DNA of 64,000 bases, from positions 84,790-148,789 of the forward strand of contig CAMLDY010000001.1 of the NCBI GenBank assembly GCA_946478895.1, written 5' to 3'. The notes beneath the pieces are model-generated. The model was not told the origin of the DNA, did not search any database, and saw only the letters and a list, made by a program, of their open reading frames with translations. Position numbers and translations under genes: made by a program. Source of the stretch: an uncultured Gemmatimonadota bacterium. GTDB lineage: Bacteria > Gemmatimonadota > Gemmatimonadetes > Gemmatimonadales > Gemmatimonadaceae. Numbering within the stretch: the stretch's first letter is position 1; each line of letters starts with the position of its first letter. Positions 51,456 through 61,677 of the stretch are shown piece by piece.

Positions 51456-54400
51456 GTGGCAACAGCAATCCCGCCCAAGGCTCCACCAACAATTCTTAGT
51501 CGCTTATTCCGGCGTTCACGCAACGGCGCTGGTGAAGAGCTCGTAGGTCCGATCCGCGGTGAAGTGCTCGGGCTGGAAAGGCTTGGCGAGCGCGCGCGGG
51601 CAGTCGCGCGCGGCCACCATCTGTTGCCGGCGCAGAAACAGCGTGGCTCGGGCCCGCTTCTGCTGCGGCTCGAAGACACGCGGTCGGTGCTCGACCGTGT
51701 CTATCATCAGCTGAATAACGGAGCCGAGCGCGGCCTCGACATCAGTCCGGCCGGCGACTGGCTGCTCGACAACTTCTACATCGTGCAGGAGCACATTCGG
51801 GAGATTCGCACCAGTCTCCCGAAGGGCTACTACGAGGAGCTGCCGAAGCTGGCGACGGGCGCGCTGGCCGGATTCCCGCGCGCGTACGAAGTCGCGATCG
51901 AGCTGATCGCGCACACCGAAGGCCACCTCGATCTAGACAACATCACGCTCTTCGTGAGCGAGTATCAGACGGTCACACCGCTGCGCATGGGCGAGCTGTG
52001 GGCGATCCCGACGATGCTGCGGCTCGGCCTCGTGGAGAACATTCGGCGGATGGCGCTGCGGGTAGCAGCGCGTCTGCAGGAGGTGGAGTCGGCCGACCGT
52101 GCGGCCGCCGCGCTGCGTGAGGCGAGTGAGGAATCACCACAGGCGCTGGCGAAGGCGCTGGCGGCGTTCGTCGACGACCATCCTCCATTCACGCCAACCT
52201 GGGTTGCGCGTTTTCTCCAGCAGGTTCGGTCGTATCAGACGAACTTCACGCCGCTGATCTGGCTGGAGCAATGGATCGGTGAAGATGGGCCGAGCGCGGA
52301 AGAAGCGGCGACGCGGTCGAACCGCAGGGTGGCGCTGACCCAGGTCACGGTTGCGAACAGCATCACGAGTCTGCGTACCATCTCGCGCCTGGACTGGAAA
52401 GACTTCGTCGAATCACAGAGCGCGACCGAGAAACTGCTGCGTCGGGATCCGAGCGGGTTCTACGCGGCGATGACGTTCGGGACGCGCGACCACTACCGGC
52501 ACATAGTCGAGAACATCGCGAAGCGGGTGAAGCGGCCGGAGGAAGAGATTGCCGGTGAAGTGCTGGCGCTGGCGCGCCTGGCCGATCCCAAGGATGCGCG
52601 ACACGCGCACGTGGGCTTCTTTCTCGTCGACAAGGGCCGGCGCGTCCTCGAGGAAAAAGTCGGCTACACCCCGCCGCCCGGCGAATGGATCTACCGGTGG
52701 ACGCAGCGGCATCCGAATACGCTCTACTTCGGCGGCATCACCGTGTTCACGGCGCTCGCGCTGGCGGTGCTGCTCGGCGTGCTTCGGGGCGGGGGAGCAT
52801 CGCTGTCCACGCAGATCGTGCTCACGCTGCTGGCGCTCATTCCGGCGAGCGAGATCGGCACCAGCACGATCAACCAGCTGATCACGCTGCTGTTACCGCC
52901 GCGGCTGATGTCCAAGCTCGAGCTCCGCGACGACGGGATCCCGGAGCAGTACATGACGGCGGTCGTCGTGCCGACACTTCTGGGCAGCGTGCACGGCGTC
53001 GAGGAAGCGCTCGAGCACATCGAGGTGCAGTACCTCGCGAACCGTGATCCGAACCTGCAGTTCGCAATACTCAGCGACTATACCGACGCGAAGACGGAGT
53101 ACCGCGAAGGCGACGAGGAAATCCTCGCCGCCGCCACGGCGGGAGTGAAGGCGCTCAACGCCAAATACAACAATGCCGGCGAAGATGTGTTCTTTCTCTT
53201 TCATCGGCCGCGGCTGTGGAACCCCAAGCAGAACGTGTGGATGGGCTGGGAGCGCAAGCGGGGCAAGCTGGCGCAGTTCAACAAATTCCTGCGTGGCGGA
53301 GCGCAGGACGCGTTCTCGACCATCATCGGAGATACCAGCCGGCTCAGGTTCGTTCGCTACGTCATAACGCTCGACTCGGACACGGTTCTGCCGCGCGATG
53401 CCGCCCAGCTGCTGGTAGGGACGATTGCGCATCCCCTGAACCGTGCCCAGTACGACGAGCACATCGGCCGCGTGACGGAGGGTTACGGAATAATTCAGCC
53501 GCGGGTCGGTGTGTCGCTCACGAGCGCGCACAAGTCCTATTTCGCGTCGATCCATTCCGGCCATCCGGGCGTCGATCCGTATACGACCGCGGTGTCCGAT
53601 GTGTACCAGGATCTTTACGGCGAAGGAAGTTTCACCGGCAAAGGCATCTACGATGTCGACGCATTCGAGGAAGCGACTCACGGCCGATTCCCCGAGAACA
53701 CACTCCTCAGCCACGATCTGATCGAGGGCAACTGGGTTCGCGCCGGACTCGCGACCGACATCGAGGTGTACGACGACTATCCGGCCCGATATCTGACCTA
53801 CACCCGCCGGAAGCACCGCTGGATTCGGGGTGACTGGCAGCTGCTCGGCTGGCTGAAGGGCACGGTGCCGGGCCCCGACGGCCCGATGCCCAACCGTCTT
53901 TCGGCAATCTCGCGCTGGAAGATCTTCGACAACCTGCGCCGCAGTCTGGTCGAGATTTTCCAGGTGGCGCTGCTGATCGCGGGATGGTTTCTCGTCTCGG
54001 GGTCCGTCATTCAGTGGACGGCGGTGCTACTGGTGGCGATCGCATTTCCGTGGCTGTTCTCGCTGACCATCTCGCTGTTGCGGCCGCCGCGAGACCAGTC
54101 ATGGCTGGCGTATTACCTGGCGGTTGGTCGTGACGCGATAACGAATGCGCAGCAGCTCACGCTGGCGCTCGTCTTCCTGCCGCACCAGGCGGTGGTGTCG
54201 GCCGATGCCATTCTGCGTACACTGTACAGGCTATTCATCAGCCACCGCAATCTGCTGGAATGGCAAACTGCTTCGCAGGTGGAACGAACGCTCGGCGTCG
54301 GGTCACAGCGGGAGACGTGGCGCAGGATGTGGCCGGTCACGTTACTGTGTCTCGTGCTCGCCGTGGTGATCGGCCTGCACGTAACGGTCGGCCGCGGCTC

Positions 54401-57400
54401 GAGTCCGGACGAGCGATTCATCTTCATAATGGGTACACTGCCGCTGGTGCTGGCGTGGCTTGCCAGCCCCAGCATCGCGCTCGCGCTCAGCCGGCCGGCC
54501 ATCCTTGGCGAGATCCATCTGACTGAATCGGAGCGCGAGGCCGCGATCCGCTACGCGCGCCTGCACTGGACGTACTTCGAGAAATTCGTCACTGAAGAAA
54601 CGCACTGGCTGGCGCCGGACAACTTCCAGGAAGATCCGGAACCGGTGCTTGCGCTGCGCACATCGCCGACCAACATCGGATTGCAGCTGTTGACGATCGT
54701 CAGCGCGATGGATCTCGGCTTCATCGACCGCAGCGAGATGATCGAGCGCCTGGAGAGGGTCTTCCGCTCGCTCGAGCGGATGCGGCGGTTCCATGGCCAT
54801 TTCTTCAACTGGTACGACCTCAACGAGCTGAGGGTACTGGAGCCGGGCTACATCTCGACGGTGGACAGCGGCAACCTGGCCGGCCACCTGATCGCACTGA
54901 AGCAGGCGTGCTACGAGATAATGAAGGACAAGGCTTGCTCGGCAGAGGACGCAAAGCGCCTGCATGCGATTGCCGAGCGTGCGCACGCGTATGCGGTGGA
55001 GATGGATTTCCGCTTCCTGTTCGACAGCAAGCGCAAGCTGTTCACGATCGGGTATCACATCGGCAGCAACGCGGTGGACAACTCGTACTACGATCTGCTC
55101 GCGTCGGAGTCGCGGCTGGCGTCGTTCATGGCGATCGCGAAGGATGACGTATCGGTCGATCACTGGTTCAGGCTGGGCAGGTCGCTGACGACGACCGCGG
55201 GGACCCGAACGCTGCTGTCGTGGAGCGGCAGCATGTTCGAGTATCTGATGCCGGCGCTGGTGATGCAGACCTTTCCATTTACGCTGCTGGATCAGACGCA
55301 CAAAGGCTGTGTGCGCCGGCAGATCGCGTATGGCGCCGAGCGTGGGGTTCCGTGGGGCATCTCCGAATCGGCGTACGCGGTGCGCGACCGCTCGCACACC
55401 TATCAGTATCGCGGCTTCGGTGTTCCGGACCTCGCGCTGAAGCGCGGGCTGAGTAAGGAGCTGGTGGTCGCGCCGTACGCGACGATCCTGGCGATGCTGG
55501 TCGAGCCAAAACAGGCGCTCAAGAACCTGACGGCGCTCGAGGCTGAAGGCGCGCTCGGTCCGTATGGATTCCGCGACGCACTGGACTACACGCGGCCGGC
55601 TCCCGGCCAGCGGAAGACGGTGGTGTGCACCTTCATGGCCCACCACATCGGGATGAGCATCGTCGCTCTCAACAACGCTCTCAACCGTCAGATCTGGCCG
55701 CGGCGATTCCACCTCGATCCGCTGGTGAGATCAGCGGAGCTGGTTCTGCAGGAGCGCGTACCGCGGCGACTGACGACTCAGGATGTGCAGGGCGACGACG
55801 CCGCGCGGGTGCCGAGCGAGATGGAGAAACCGGCGGTTCGCGAGATCGAGACGCCGCACACTCCGCAGCCGGTGGTCGGCATCCTCGGCAACGTTCCGTA
55901 CACGACACTGATCACCAACGCCGGTGGCGGCTTCAGCCGGTACGGGAATCTGGCGGTGACGCGCTGGCGGCACGACAGCACGCGCGACAACTACGGCCAG
56001 TGGTGTTACGTAAAGGATCTGAGCACAGGTCACGTGTGGTCGACGGCGCACCAGCCATCGGGCACGGAGCCGCAATGGTATCGGGTGTTGTTTGCGAGCG
56101 ACCGCATCACTTTCATCAGGCGCGACGGCGACATCGACACCGTCACCGAGATCGCGGTCGCATCCGACGACGCTGCCGAAGTGCGGCGCATCATCCTGAC
56201 CAACCGGTCGCTGCAGCCGCGCGACATCGAGCTCACCAGTTATTCCGAAGTCGTGCTAGCGCCGCCCGAAGCGGACCGCGCGCATCCCGCGTTTCAGAAC
56301 CTGTTCGTCCAGACCGAGTTTCTCGAGGGCAAGTCGGCGCTGCTGGCGACGCGCCGGCCGCGATCGGCAACCGAGGCCGCGATCTGGTGCGCGCACGTAG
56401 TTGCGTGCGGACCGGAAGTCGTTGGCAAGGTTACGTGTGAGACGGATCGCGCGAAGTTCGTGGGGCGCGGCAGGTCAGTGCGCAACGCGGAAGCGCTGGA
56501 TGAAGGCGCCGAGCTCTCGGGCACAGTCGGCGCGGTGCTCGATCCGATCTTTTCGCTGCGGGTGAAAATCCGGATTCCGCCCGGCGGCTCGGCGCACGTC
56601 GCGTTCACGACGTTCGTCACGGAGCAGAAGGAGCGGGCGATCCAGCTGGCGGATCTCTACCACGATCCGTACAGCGCGCGGCGCGCGCTGGATCTTTCGT
56701 GGGCGCAGGCGCAGGCGGAGCTGCGGGATCTGGGAATCGCGCCGGCGGATGCGGCGCTATACCAGGACTTGGCCGGTCATTTGATGTTTCCGCACCCGGG
56801 ATTCCGTCCCGCGCAAAGCGCCGTCGAGGACAACCGACTTGGTCAGCAGGCGCTGTGGTCGCTGGGCATCTCCGGAGATTGGCCGATTCTACTGGCGACC
56901 GTGGAGAGCTCGATCGGCATGCCAAGCGTGCGCCAACTGCTGAGAACGCACCACTACTGGCGGCTCAAGGGGATCACCTGCGACCTGGTGATTCTCAACG
57001 TGCACCCGGCGACTTACATGCAGGAGCTGAGCGACGAACTGCTGGCGACGACGATGGCGTCGAGCGAGGCGGGTCTGCTCGACCGGCCTGGCGGCGTCTT
57101 CATCCGCCGCGCCGACCTGCTGAAGCCAGAAGACATCACTCTGCTCAAGGCGATGGCGCGCGTGCAGGTGAACTGTGACGGGCTCGGGCTCGGAAATTTC
57201 CTCGAGTTTCCGGGGGTCGAGGACAGGTATCCGCCCAAGCTCGAGATACTCAACCGCGACATCGTTCCACTGGGGACAGTTCCCATCCACGCGACGACGG
57301 CGGATCAGGGGACGGGTCTCACATCCTTCAACGGTCTCGGCGGGTTCAACGCTGCCGGTGAGTACGAGATTCATCTGACGGGCAGCGATCTGCCGCCGGC

Positions 57401-59756
57401 GCCGTGGGTGAACGTTGTCGGCAATCCAGCGGGCGGTTTCATCGTCAGCGAAGGCGGCAGCGGGATGACGTGGGCGGCGAACAGTTTCTTCTACCGCCTG
57501 ACTCCGTGGCACAACGATCCGGTGCGAGATCCGTCGAGCGACTGCGTCTTTCTGCGCGATGATGGCAACGGCGATCTGTGGACGGCGACACCGTGTCCGA
57601 TTCGTGAGCCGACGCCGTACAGGGTGCGTCACGGCTCCGGCTACACGGTGTTCGATCACACCCACAAGGGAGTCGCCAGCTCGCTCCGCCTGGGCGTCGA
57701 TCAGACCGATCCGATCAAGATCAGCGTGCTGACGCTGAAGAACGAAGGCTCGACGCGGAGAAAGCTGACGCTGACGTGGTATCTGGAGTGGGTGCTCGGC
57801 GTAACCCGAGAGCTCACCCAGTATCAGATTCGCACCAGCTTCGATGAGCCGACCCAATCGATGTTCGCGCGCAACTATTTCGACGCCCAGTTCGCCGAGA
57901 CGATCGCATTCGCTTCGGTGAGCGAGCGGGTTGCGTACTACACCGCGGATCGCCGCGAATTCCTCGGCAGGAACGGAACGATCTCGAGCCCCGCGGCGCT
58001 GGAGCGCGCTGGATTGTCGGGGTCAATCGGCGCGACGATCGACCCGTGCTGCGCGCTGCAGGTGTCCGTGACGCTCGAGCCTGGAGAAACTCGCGACGTG
58101 GTGATGCTACTGGGCGCGGCGAACAGTGAAGATGAAGTACGGGCGTTGATCGCGCGGCACCGTACGGCCGAGGATGCGAAGCGCTCGGTGGACGCGAATG
58201 TCCGGGCCTGGGAAGAGAGGCTGTCGAGGATCAAGGTAAAGACTCCGGAGCCGACGTTCGATCTGATGACGAACCGCTGGTCGCTATACCAGGCACTGTC
58301 GTGCCGGATGTGGGCGCGGTCGGCGCTGTACCAGTCGAGCGGCGCATTCGGGTTCCGGGATCAGCTGCAGGATGTAATGGCATTCGTCTACGCGGATGCC
58401 GAGGTCGCGCGTGATCATATCGTGCGGGCGACGGGCCGGCAGTTCGTGGAGGGAGACGTCCAGCACTGGTGGCATCCCCAGACCGGGCGTGGGGTACGAA
58501 CCAAATTCTCCGACGATCTGGTGTGGCTGCCCTATGTGGTCGATCACTATGTGAACGTGTCGTGCGACGCGGGCGTGCTCGACGTGGAAGTGCCGTATCT
58601 CACGATGCGGCAGCTCACTCCCGACGAGCACGAGATCTATGATGAGCCGAAACTGTCGGATCAGGTCGGCTCGGTCTACGATCACTGTGTGCGCGCGCTC
58701 CGAAGGGCGTGCACGACCGGAGTGCACGGTCTGCCGCTGATCGGCAGCGGCGACTGGAACGACGGCATGAACAGGGTCGGAATCGAGGGCAAGGGAGAGA
58801 GCGTCTGGCTGGCGTGGTTCCTCGTCGCCACTCTGCGGAAGTTTGCACAGCACGCGGAAAAACGCGGCGACAATCAGGTGCGGGACGAGCTGCTGGCGAA
58901 GGCGGATGGCTACGCTGAAGCGGTCGAGCGATCGGCGTGGGATGGTGAATGGTATCGCCGCGCCTACTTCGACGATGGATCGCCACTGGGATCGCGCACG
59001 AGTGACGAATGCAAGATCGATTCGATTGCGCAGAGCTGGAGCGTGATCTCGGGGGCCGGCCGTCCTGATCGCACGCGGACGGCGATGCAGTCACTCAACA
59101 AGTATCTGGTGCGCGAGGATGCGCGCCTGATCATGTTGTTGACGCCGCCGTTCGACAAAACGACGCACGATCCCGGCTACATCCAGGGCTACCTGCCAGG
59201 CGTCAGAGAAAATGGCGCGCAGTACACCCATGCAGCGTTGTGGGCGGTACTGGCCACCGCGCTGCAGGGCGATGGCGACCGCGCCTTCGAGCTGTTCCAG
59301 ATGCTGAACCCGATTACGCATGCGCAGAGCGCTGAAGCGGTGGATGTCTATAAGGTAGAGCCGTACGTCGTCGCGGCCGACGTGTACACCGCGAAGGGCC
59401 ATCTCGGGCGTGGCGGCTGGACGTGGTACACGGGGTCGGCGAGCTGGATGTATCGTGTTGCGCTCGAAGGCATCCTCGGCTTCCGGCAACGCGGGGAGCA
59501 GCTGTTGATCGAGCCGTGCATTCCGTCGCAATGGAAGCAGTTCACCATCGAGTACCGATTCAGATCGTCGACCTACGAGATAACGGTCGAGAATCCGGAT
59601 GGGCTGCAGTGCGGAGCGGTGGAGCTGACGGTAGATGGGCAATCAGGAAACGGCGCGATCGACCTGGTTGATGATGGCAAGCGCCATCTCGTTACTGCTT
59701 CGCTCCGTTCCGCTCCTTCTTCGACGCTGGAAAAACAGGAGAAAGCTCGGAGATAG
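51456..59756 (+). CDS. Cyclic beta-1,2-glucan synthase-like protein (GT84-GH94)
   Basis: A 2766-residue, membrane-bound protein like NdvB/ChvB. After a cytoplasmic N-terminal part come two transmembrane helices (about 428-490), a GT84 glycosyltransferase domain with TLDSDTVLPRD (DxD near 640) and RKHRWIRGDWQ (near 787), further helices (about 820-1015), a glycoamylase-like domain with MAHHIGMS (near 1394), two beta-sandwich domains, and a GH94 phosphorylase-type domain with GSGDWNDGMNRVG near 2431. Such enzymes build and ring-close beta-1,2-glucan from UDP-glucose, with the GH94 part trimming chain length. The full length matches known members (about 2800). GTG start. Its last 65 bases overlap the next gene on the minus strand. 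Confidence 0.92.
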   Translation: MATAIPPKAPPTILSRLFRRSRNGAGEELVGPIRGEVLGLERLGERARAVARGHHLLPAQKQRGSGPLLLRLEDTRSVLDRVYHQLNNGAERGLDISPAGDWLLDNFYIVQEHIREIRTSLPKGYYEELPKLATGALAGFPRAYEVAIELIAHTEGHLDLDNITLFVSEYQTVTPLRMGELWAIPTMLRLGLVENIRRMALRVAARLQEVESADRAAAALREASEESPQALAKALAAFVDDHPPFTPTWVARFLQQVRSYQTNFTPLIWLEQWIGEDGPSAEEAATRSNRRVALTQVTVANSITSLRTISRLDWKDFVESQSATEKLLRRDPSGFYAAMTFGTRDHYRHIVENIAKRVKRPEEEIAGEVLALARLADPKDARHAHVGFFLVDKGRRVLEEKVGYTPPPGEWIYRWTQRHPNTLYFGGITVFTALALAVLLGVLRGGGASLSTQIVLTLLALIPASEIGTSTINQLITLLLPPRLMSKLELRDDGIPEQYMTAVVVPTLLGSVHGVEEALEHIEVQYLANRDPNLQFAILSDYTDAKTEYREGDEEILAAATAGVKALNAKYNNAGEDVFFLFHRPRLWNPKQNVWMGWERKRGKLAQFNKFLRGGAQDAFSTIIGDTSRLRFVRYVITLDSDTVLPRDAAQLLVGTIAHPLNRAQYDEHIGRVTEGYGIIQPRVGVSLTSAHKSYFASIHSGHPGVDPYTTAVSDVYQDLYGEGSFTGKGIYDVDAFEEATHGRFPENTLLSHDLIEGNWVRAGLATDIEVYDDYPARYLTYTRRKHRWIRGDWQLLGWLKGTVPGPDGPMPNRLSAISRWKIFDNLRRSLVEIFQVALLIAGWFLVSGSVIQWTAVLLVAIAFPWLFSLTISLLRPPRDQSWLAYYLAVGRDAITNAQQLTLALVFLPHQAVVSADAILRTLYRLFISHRNLLEWQTASQVERTLGVGSQRETWRRMWPVTLLCLVLAVVIGLHVTVGRGSSPDERFIFIMGTLPLVLAWLASPSIALALSRPAILGEIHLTESEREAAIRYARLHWTYFEKFVTEETHWLAPDNFQEDPEPVLALRTSPTNIGLQLLTIVSAMDLGFIDRSEMIERLERVFRSLERMRRFHGHFFNWYDLNELRVLEPGYISTVDSGNLAGHLIALKQACYEIMKDKACSAEDAKRLHAIAERAHAYAVEMDFRFLFDSKRKLFTIGYHIGSNAVDNSYYDLLASESRLASFMAIAKDDVSVDHWFRLGRSLTTTAGTRTLLSWSGSMFEYLMPALVMQTFPFTLLDQTHKGCVRRQIAYGAERGVPWGISESAYAVRDRSHTYQYRGFGVPDLALKRGLSKELVVAPYATILAMLVEPKQALKNLTALEAEGALGPYGFRDALDYTRPAPGQRKTVVCTFMAHHIGMSIVALNNALNRQIWPRRFHLDPLVRSAELVLQERVPRRLTTQDVQGDDAARVPSEMEKPAVREIETPHTPQPVVGILGNVPYTTLITNAGGGFSRYGNLAVTRWRHDSTRDNYGQWCYVKDLSTGHVWSTAHQPSGTEPQWYRVLFASDRITFIRRDGDIDTVTEIAVASDDAAEVRRIILTNRSLQPRDIELTSYSEVVLAPPEADRAHPAFQNLFVQTEFLEGKSALLATRRPRSATEAAIWCAHVVACGPEVVGKVTCETDRAKFVGRGRSVRNAEALDEGAELSGTVGAVLDPIFSLRVKIRIPPGGSAHVAFTTFVTEQKERAIQLADLYHDPYSARRALDLSWAQAQAELRDLGIAPADAALYQDLAGHLMFPHPGFRPAQSAVEDNRLGQQALWSLGISGDWPILLATVESSIGMPSVRQLLRTHHYWRLKGITCDLVILNVHPATYMQELSDELLATTMASSEAGLLDRPGGVFIRRADLLKPEDITLLKAMARVQVNCDGLGLGNFLEFPGVEDRYPPKLEILNRDIVPLGTVPIHATTADQGTGLTSFNGLGGFNAAGEYEIHLTGSDLPPAPWVNVVGNPAGGFIVSEGGSGMTWAANSFFYRLTPWHNDPVRDPSSDCVFLRDDGNGDLWTATPCPIREPTPYRVRHGSGYTVFDHTHKGVASSLRLGVDQTDPIKISVLTLKNEGSTRRKLTLTWYLEWVLGVTRELTQYQIRTSFDEPTQSMFARNYFDAQFAETIAFASVSERVAYYTADRREFLGRNGTISSPAALERAGLSGSIGATIDPCCALQVSVTLEPGETRDVVMLLGAANSEDEVRALIARHRTAEDAKRSVDANVRAWEERLSRIKVKTPEPTFDLMTNRWSLYQALSCRMWARSALYQSSGAFGFRDQLQDVMAFVYADAEVARDHIVRATGRQFVEGDVQHWWHPQTGRGVRTKFSDDLVWLPYVVDHYVNVSCDAGVLDVEVPYLTMRQLTPDEHEIYDEPKLSDQVGSVYDHCVRALRRACTTGVHGLPLIGSGDWNDGMNRVGIEGKGESVWLAWFLVATLRKFAQHAEKRGDNQVRDELLAKADGYAEAVERSAWDGEWYRRAYFDDGSPLGSRTSDECKIDSIAQSWSVISGAGRPDRTRTAMQSLNKYLVREDARLIMLLTPPFDKTTHDPGYIQGYLPGVRENGAQYTHAALWAVLATALQGDGDRAFELFQMLNPITHAQSAEAVDVYKVEPYVVAADVYTAKGHLGRGGWTWYTGSASWMYRVALEGILGFRQRGEQLLIEPCIPSQWKQFTIEYRFRSSTYEITVENPDGLQCGAVELTVDGQSGNGAIDLVDDGKRHLVTASLRSAPSSTLEKQEKARR

Positions 59757-61269
59757 CGGGCCCGTTGACGACCTGACCGTACGGATCGAAGCGTGAGCCG
59801 TGACACGGGCAATCCCAGGTTTTCTCGGTGTGATTCCAGTGCACGATGCAGTAGAGATGCGTGCATACCGCCGATCGCTGGTGCACCCCGCCGTTCTCAT
59901 CGCGGTAAACGGCAATTTTTCCGCGGCCGCGGCCGATCACCGCGCCTTCGCCCGGCTTGATGGCATCGATTGCCGAAGCTTCACCGCCGGTGAAATAGTC
60001 CTTGAACTGCTCGGCGACGTTCACGTTTTCCCTGACGTACTCGGGTGCGGCGCGCAGGCGAACGCGTGAAGGGTCATAGAGGCGCGCCCACTGGTGCTTA
60101 CGGCCCTGGACCAGCTCGTTGAGAATGATTCCAGCGATGGTGCCATGGGTCATGCCGTTGCCGGAGTCGCCGGTGGCGACCCAGATGTGCTCATCGCCGC
60201 CGGGGTTCTTGCCGATGTACGCCATGTAGTCAACGGGCTCCATCACCTGGCCGGACCAGCGGTAGTCGATTCGCTCGATCATCGGAAAGCGTTCGCGCGC
60301 CCACTGCTCGAGGCGGACGAATCGCTCGTCGGTGTCCTCCGCCTGACCGGTCTTGTGATCTTCGCCGCCGATGATCAGCACGTCGTAGTCGAGCTCACGG
60401 CCCGACTTGTCTTCGCCGGGCTGGATGCGGATGTAGTGGTAGGGATCCGGAGTGTCCCAGTAGAGTCCGTTGGGGACCGAACCCTTTGGAATCCGCGCAC
60501 CGATGACATAGGTGCGATACGCGGCCTGCTTGCTGTGAATGATGAGCCAGTCGTTGACGGGGGTGTTGGTGCAAACGATGACGTTGTCGGCGCTGATGAC
60601 GTGGCCCGCGGATGTGGTGACTTTCGCCGGAACCCCGTCGACGATTTTTTCGGCGTGGACTCCAGTGTAGATCTTGCCGCCATCGCGCAGGACCGCGCGG
60701 GTCAGTCCCTTTAGATACTTCAGTGGATGGAAGGTCGCCTGCCGCGGAAAGCGAAGCGCGGGTCCGCTGTCCCAGAAGCTGAATGGAATTCGATCGACCA
60801 GCTGGGTGTCGGTGATTCCGGCGCGGTGGGTTGCCTCGAGCTCGCGCTCCAGATCCTTGCGCGTCTGGCTGCCGCCGAGGAAGAGGTAACCTTCGACGCG
60901 CTGGAAGTCGCACTCGATGTCTTCCATCGATGCGATGGTTTCGACGCGATGAATCGCCGACATGTGCGACTCGGCGGCGATGCGCGCACCCTCCTCGCCG
61001 TGCATCTTCTCGATCTCATAGTAGCGGTCGTCGAGAGCGGCGGTGAGGTGCGCGGTGGTGCGGCTGGTCTCACCGCCACCAATGGGTCCGTCGTCGATCA
61101 CCACGACTGCGCGGCCGGCGCGTGCGAGGAGGTATGCGGTGGTCATGCCGGCAATCCCGGCTCCTACAATGCAGACATTGACGCGCAGATCCTGGCTAAG
61201 CTGCTGGAACTGCGGGACATCCGTCGTATCCATCCAGACCGAGGTCGTGTGACCCGAGTCGCTTTGCAT
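59692..61269 (-). CDS. FAD-dependent oxidoreductase with C-terminal Rieske [2Fe-2S] domain
   Basis: A 525-residue protein. The N-terminus has the FAD-binding VCIVGAGIAGMTTAYLLARAG and an ETSRTTAHL region typical of DadA/glycine-oxidase-like enzymes. The C-terminal Rieske domain has CTHLYC (near 470) and CPCHGSRFD (near 486), the two Cys-x-His and Cys-xx-His pairs that hold a 2Fe-2S cluster. It probably oxidises an amino-acid or amine-like substrate and passes electrons to the cluster; the substrate is unknown. ATG 61269 is chosen; the frame extends to 61341. Its 3' end overlaps the glucan synthase gene by 65 bases. Confidence 0.93.
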   Translation of the reverse strand: MQSDSGHTTSVWMDTTDVPQFQQLSQDLRVNVCIVGAGIAGMTTAYLLARAGRAVVVIDDGPIGGGETSRTTAHLTAALDDRYYEIEKMHGEEGARIAAESHMSAIHRVETIASMEDIECDFQRVEGYLFLGGSQTRKDLERELEATHRAGITDTQLVDRIPFSFWDSGPALRFPRQATFHPLKYLKGLTRAVLRDGGKIYTGVHAEKIVDGVPAKVTTSAGHVISADNVIVCTNTPVNDWLIIHSKQAAYRTYVIGARIPKGSVPNGLYWDTPDPYHYIRIQPGEDKSGRELDYDVLIIGGEDHKTGQAEDTDERFVRLEQWARERFPMIERIDYRWSGQVMEPVDYMAYIGKNPGGDEHIWVATGDSGNGMTHGTIAGIILNELVQGRKHQWARLYDPSRVRLRAAPEYVRENVNVAEQFKDYFTGGEASAIDAIKPGEGAVIGRGRGKIAVYRDENGGVHQRSAVCTHLYCIVHWNHTEKTWDCPCHGSRFDPYGQVVNGPAISELSPVFPASKKERNGAKQ

Positions 61270-61390
61270 AGAGTTTCTCGTGCGATTAGTGGTGCGAGTC
61301 GTGCTGGTTAGAGGAGCCCGATGGCGCATAGGACATGCCATGCGCTAAGCTTCAATTCGCGCGACACCTCCTCTCGTGGCGAGAACGACG

Positions 61391-61672
61391 ATGAACAAAC
61401 ATTCCACGCACCAATGGATTGTCGATGTAATCGAGGATGGCTCGGCATCGATCGAAGTCGACGGAAAAACAGTGACACCGATCCCGCAATGGATACTGCC
61501 GGAGGGCGTGAAGGAGGGCGATGTGCTGTCGGTTACGCACGACAGAGAGAGCGGCAAGTCAGCGCTGTTAATCGAGACCGATCCACAAGCGCGCAAGAAA
61601 GCGCTGGATAAATCCGCGAAGCAGGTGTCGCGGAAATCAAAGACCGATCGCGGCGGCGATATCCAGCTCTAG
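61391..61672 (+). CDS. DUF3006 domain-containing protein
   Basis: A 93-residue, small beta-barrel-like protein: WIVDVIEDGSASIEVDG ... PQWILPEGVKEGDVLSVTHD matches DUF3006, which is found next to or fused with ComEC-like metallo-hydrolases. The C-terminus is Lys/Ser-rich. ATG 61391 is chosen over GTG 61376. It is convergent with the ComEC-like gene, with 5 bases between, so the association here is of neighbours, not of an operon. Confidence 0.85.
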   Translation: MNKHSTHQWIVDVIEDGSASIEVDGKTVTPIPQWILPEGVKEGDVLSVTHDRESGKSALLIETDPQARKKALDKSAKQVSRKSKTDRGGDIQL

Positions 61673-61677
61673 TCGCG

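Noticed and set aside
54342..57857. Long minus-strand frames inside the glucan synthase gene (456 and 322 codons)
   Set aside because: Arg/His-rich shadow translations of a well-supported gene, no domain seen.
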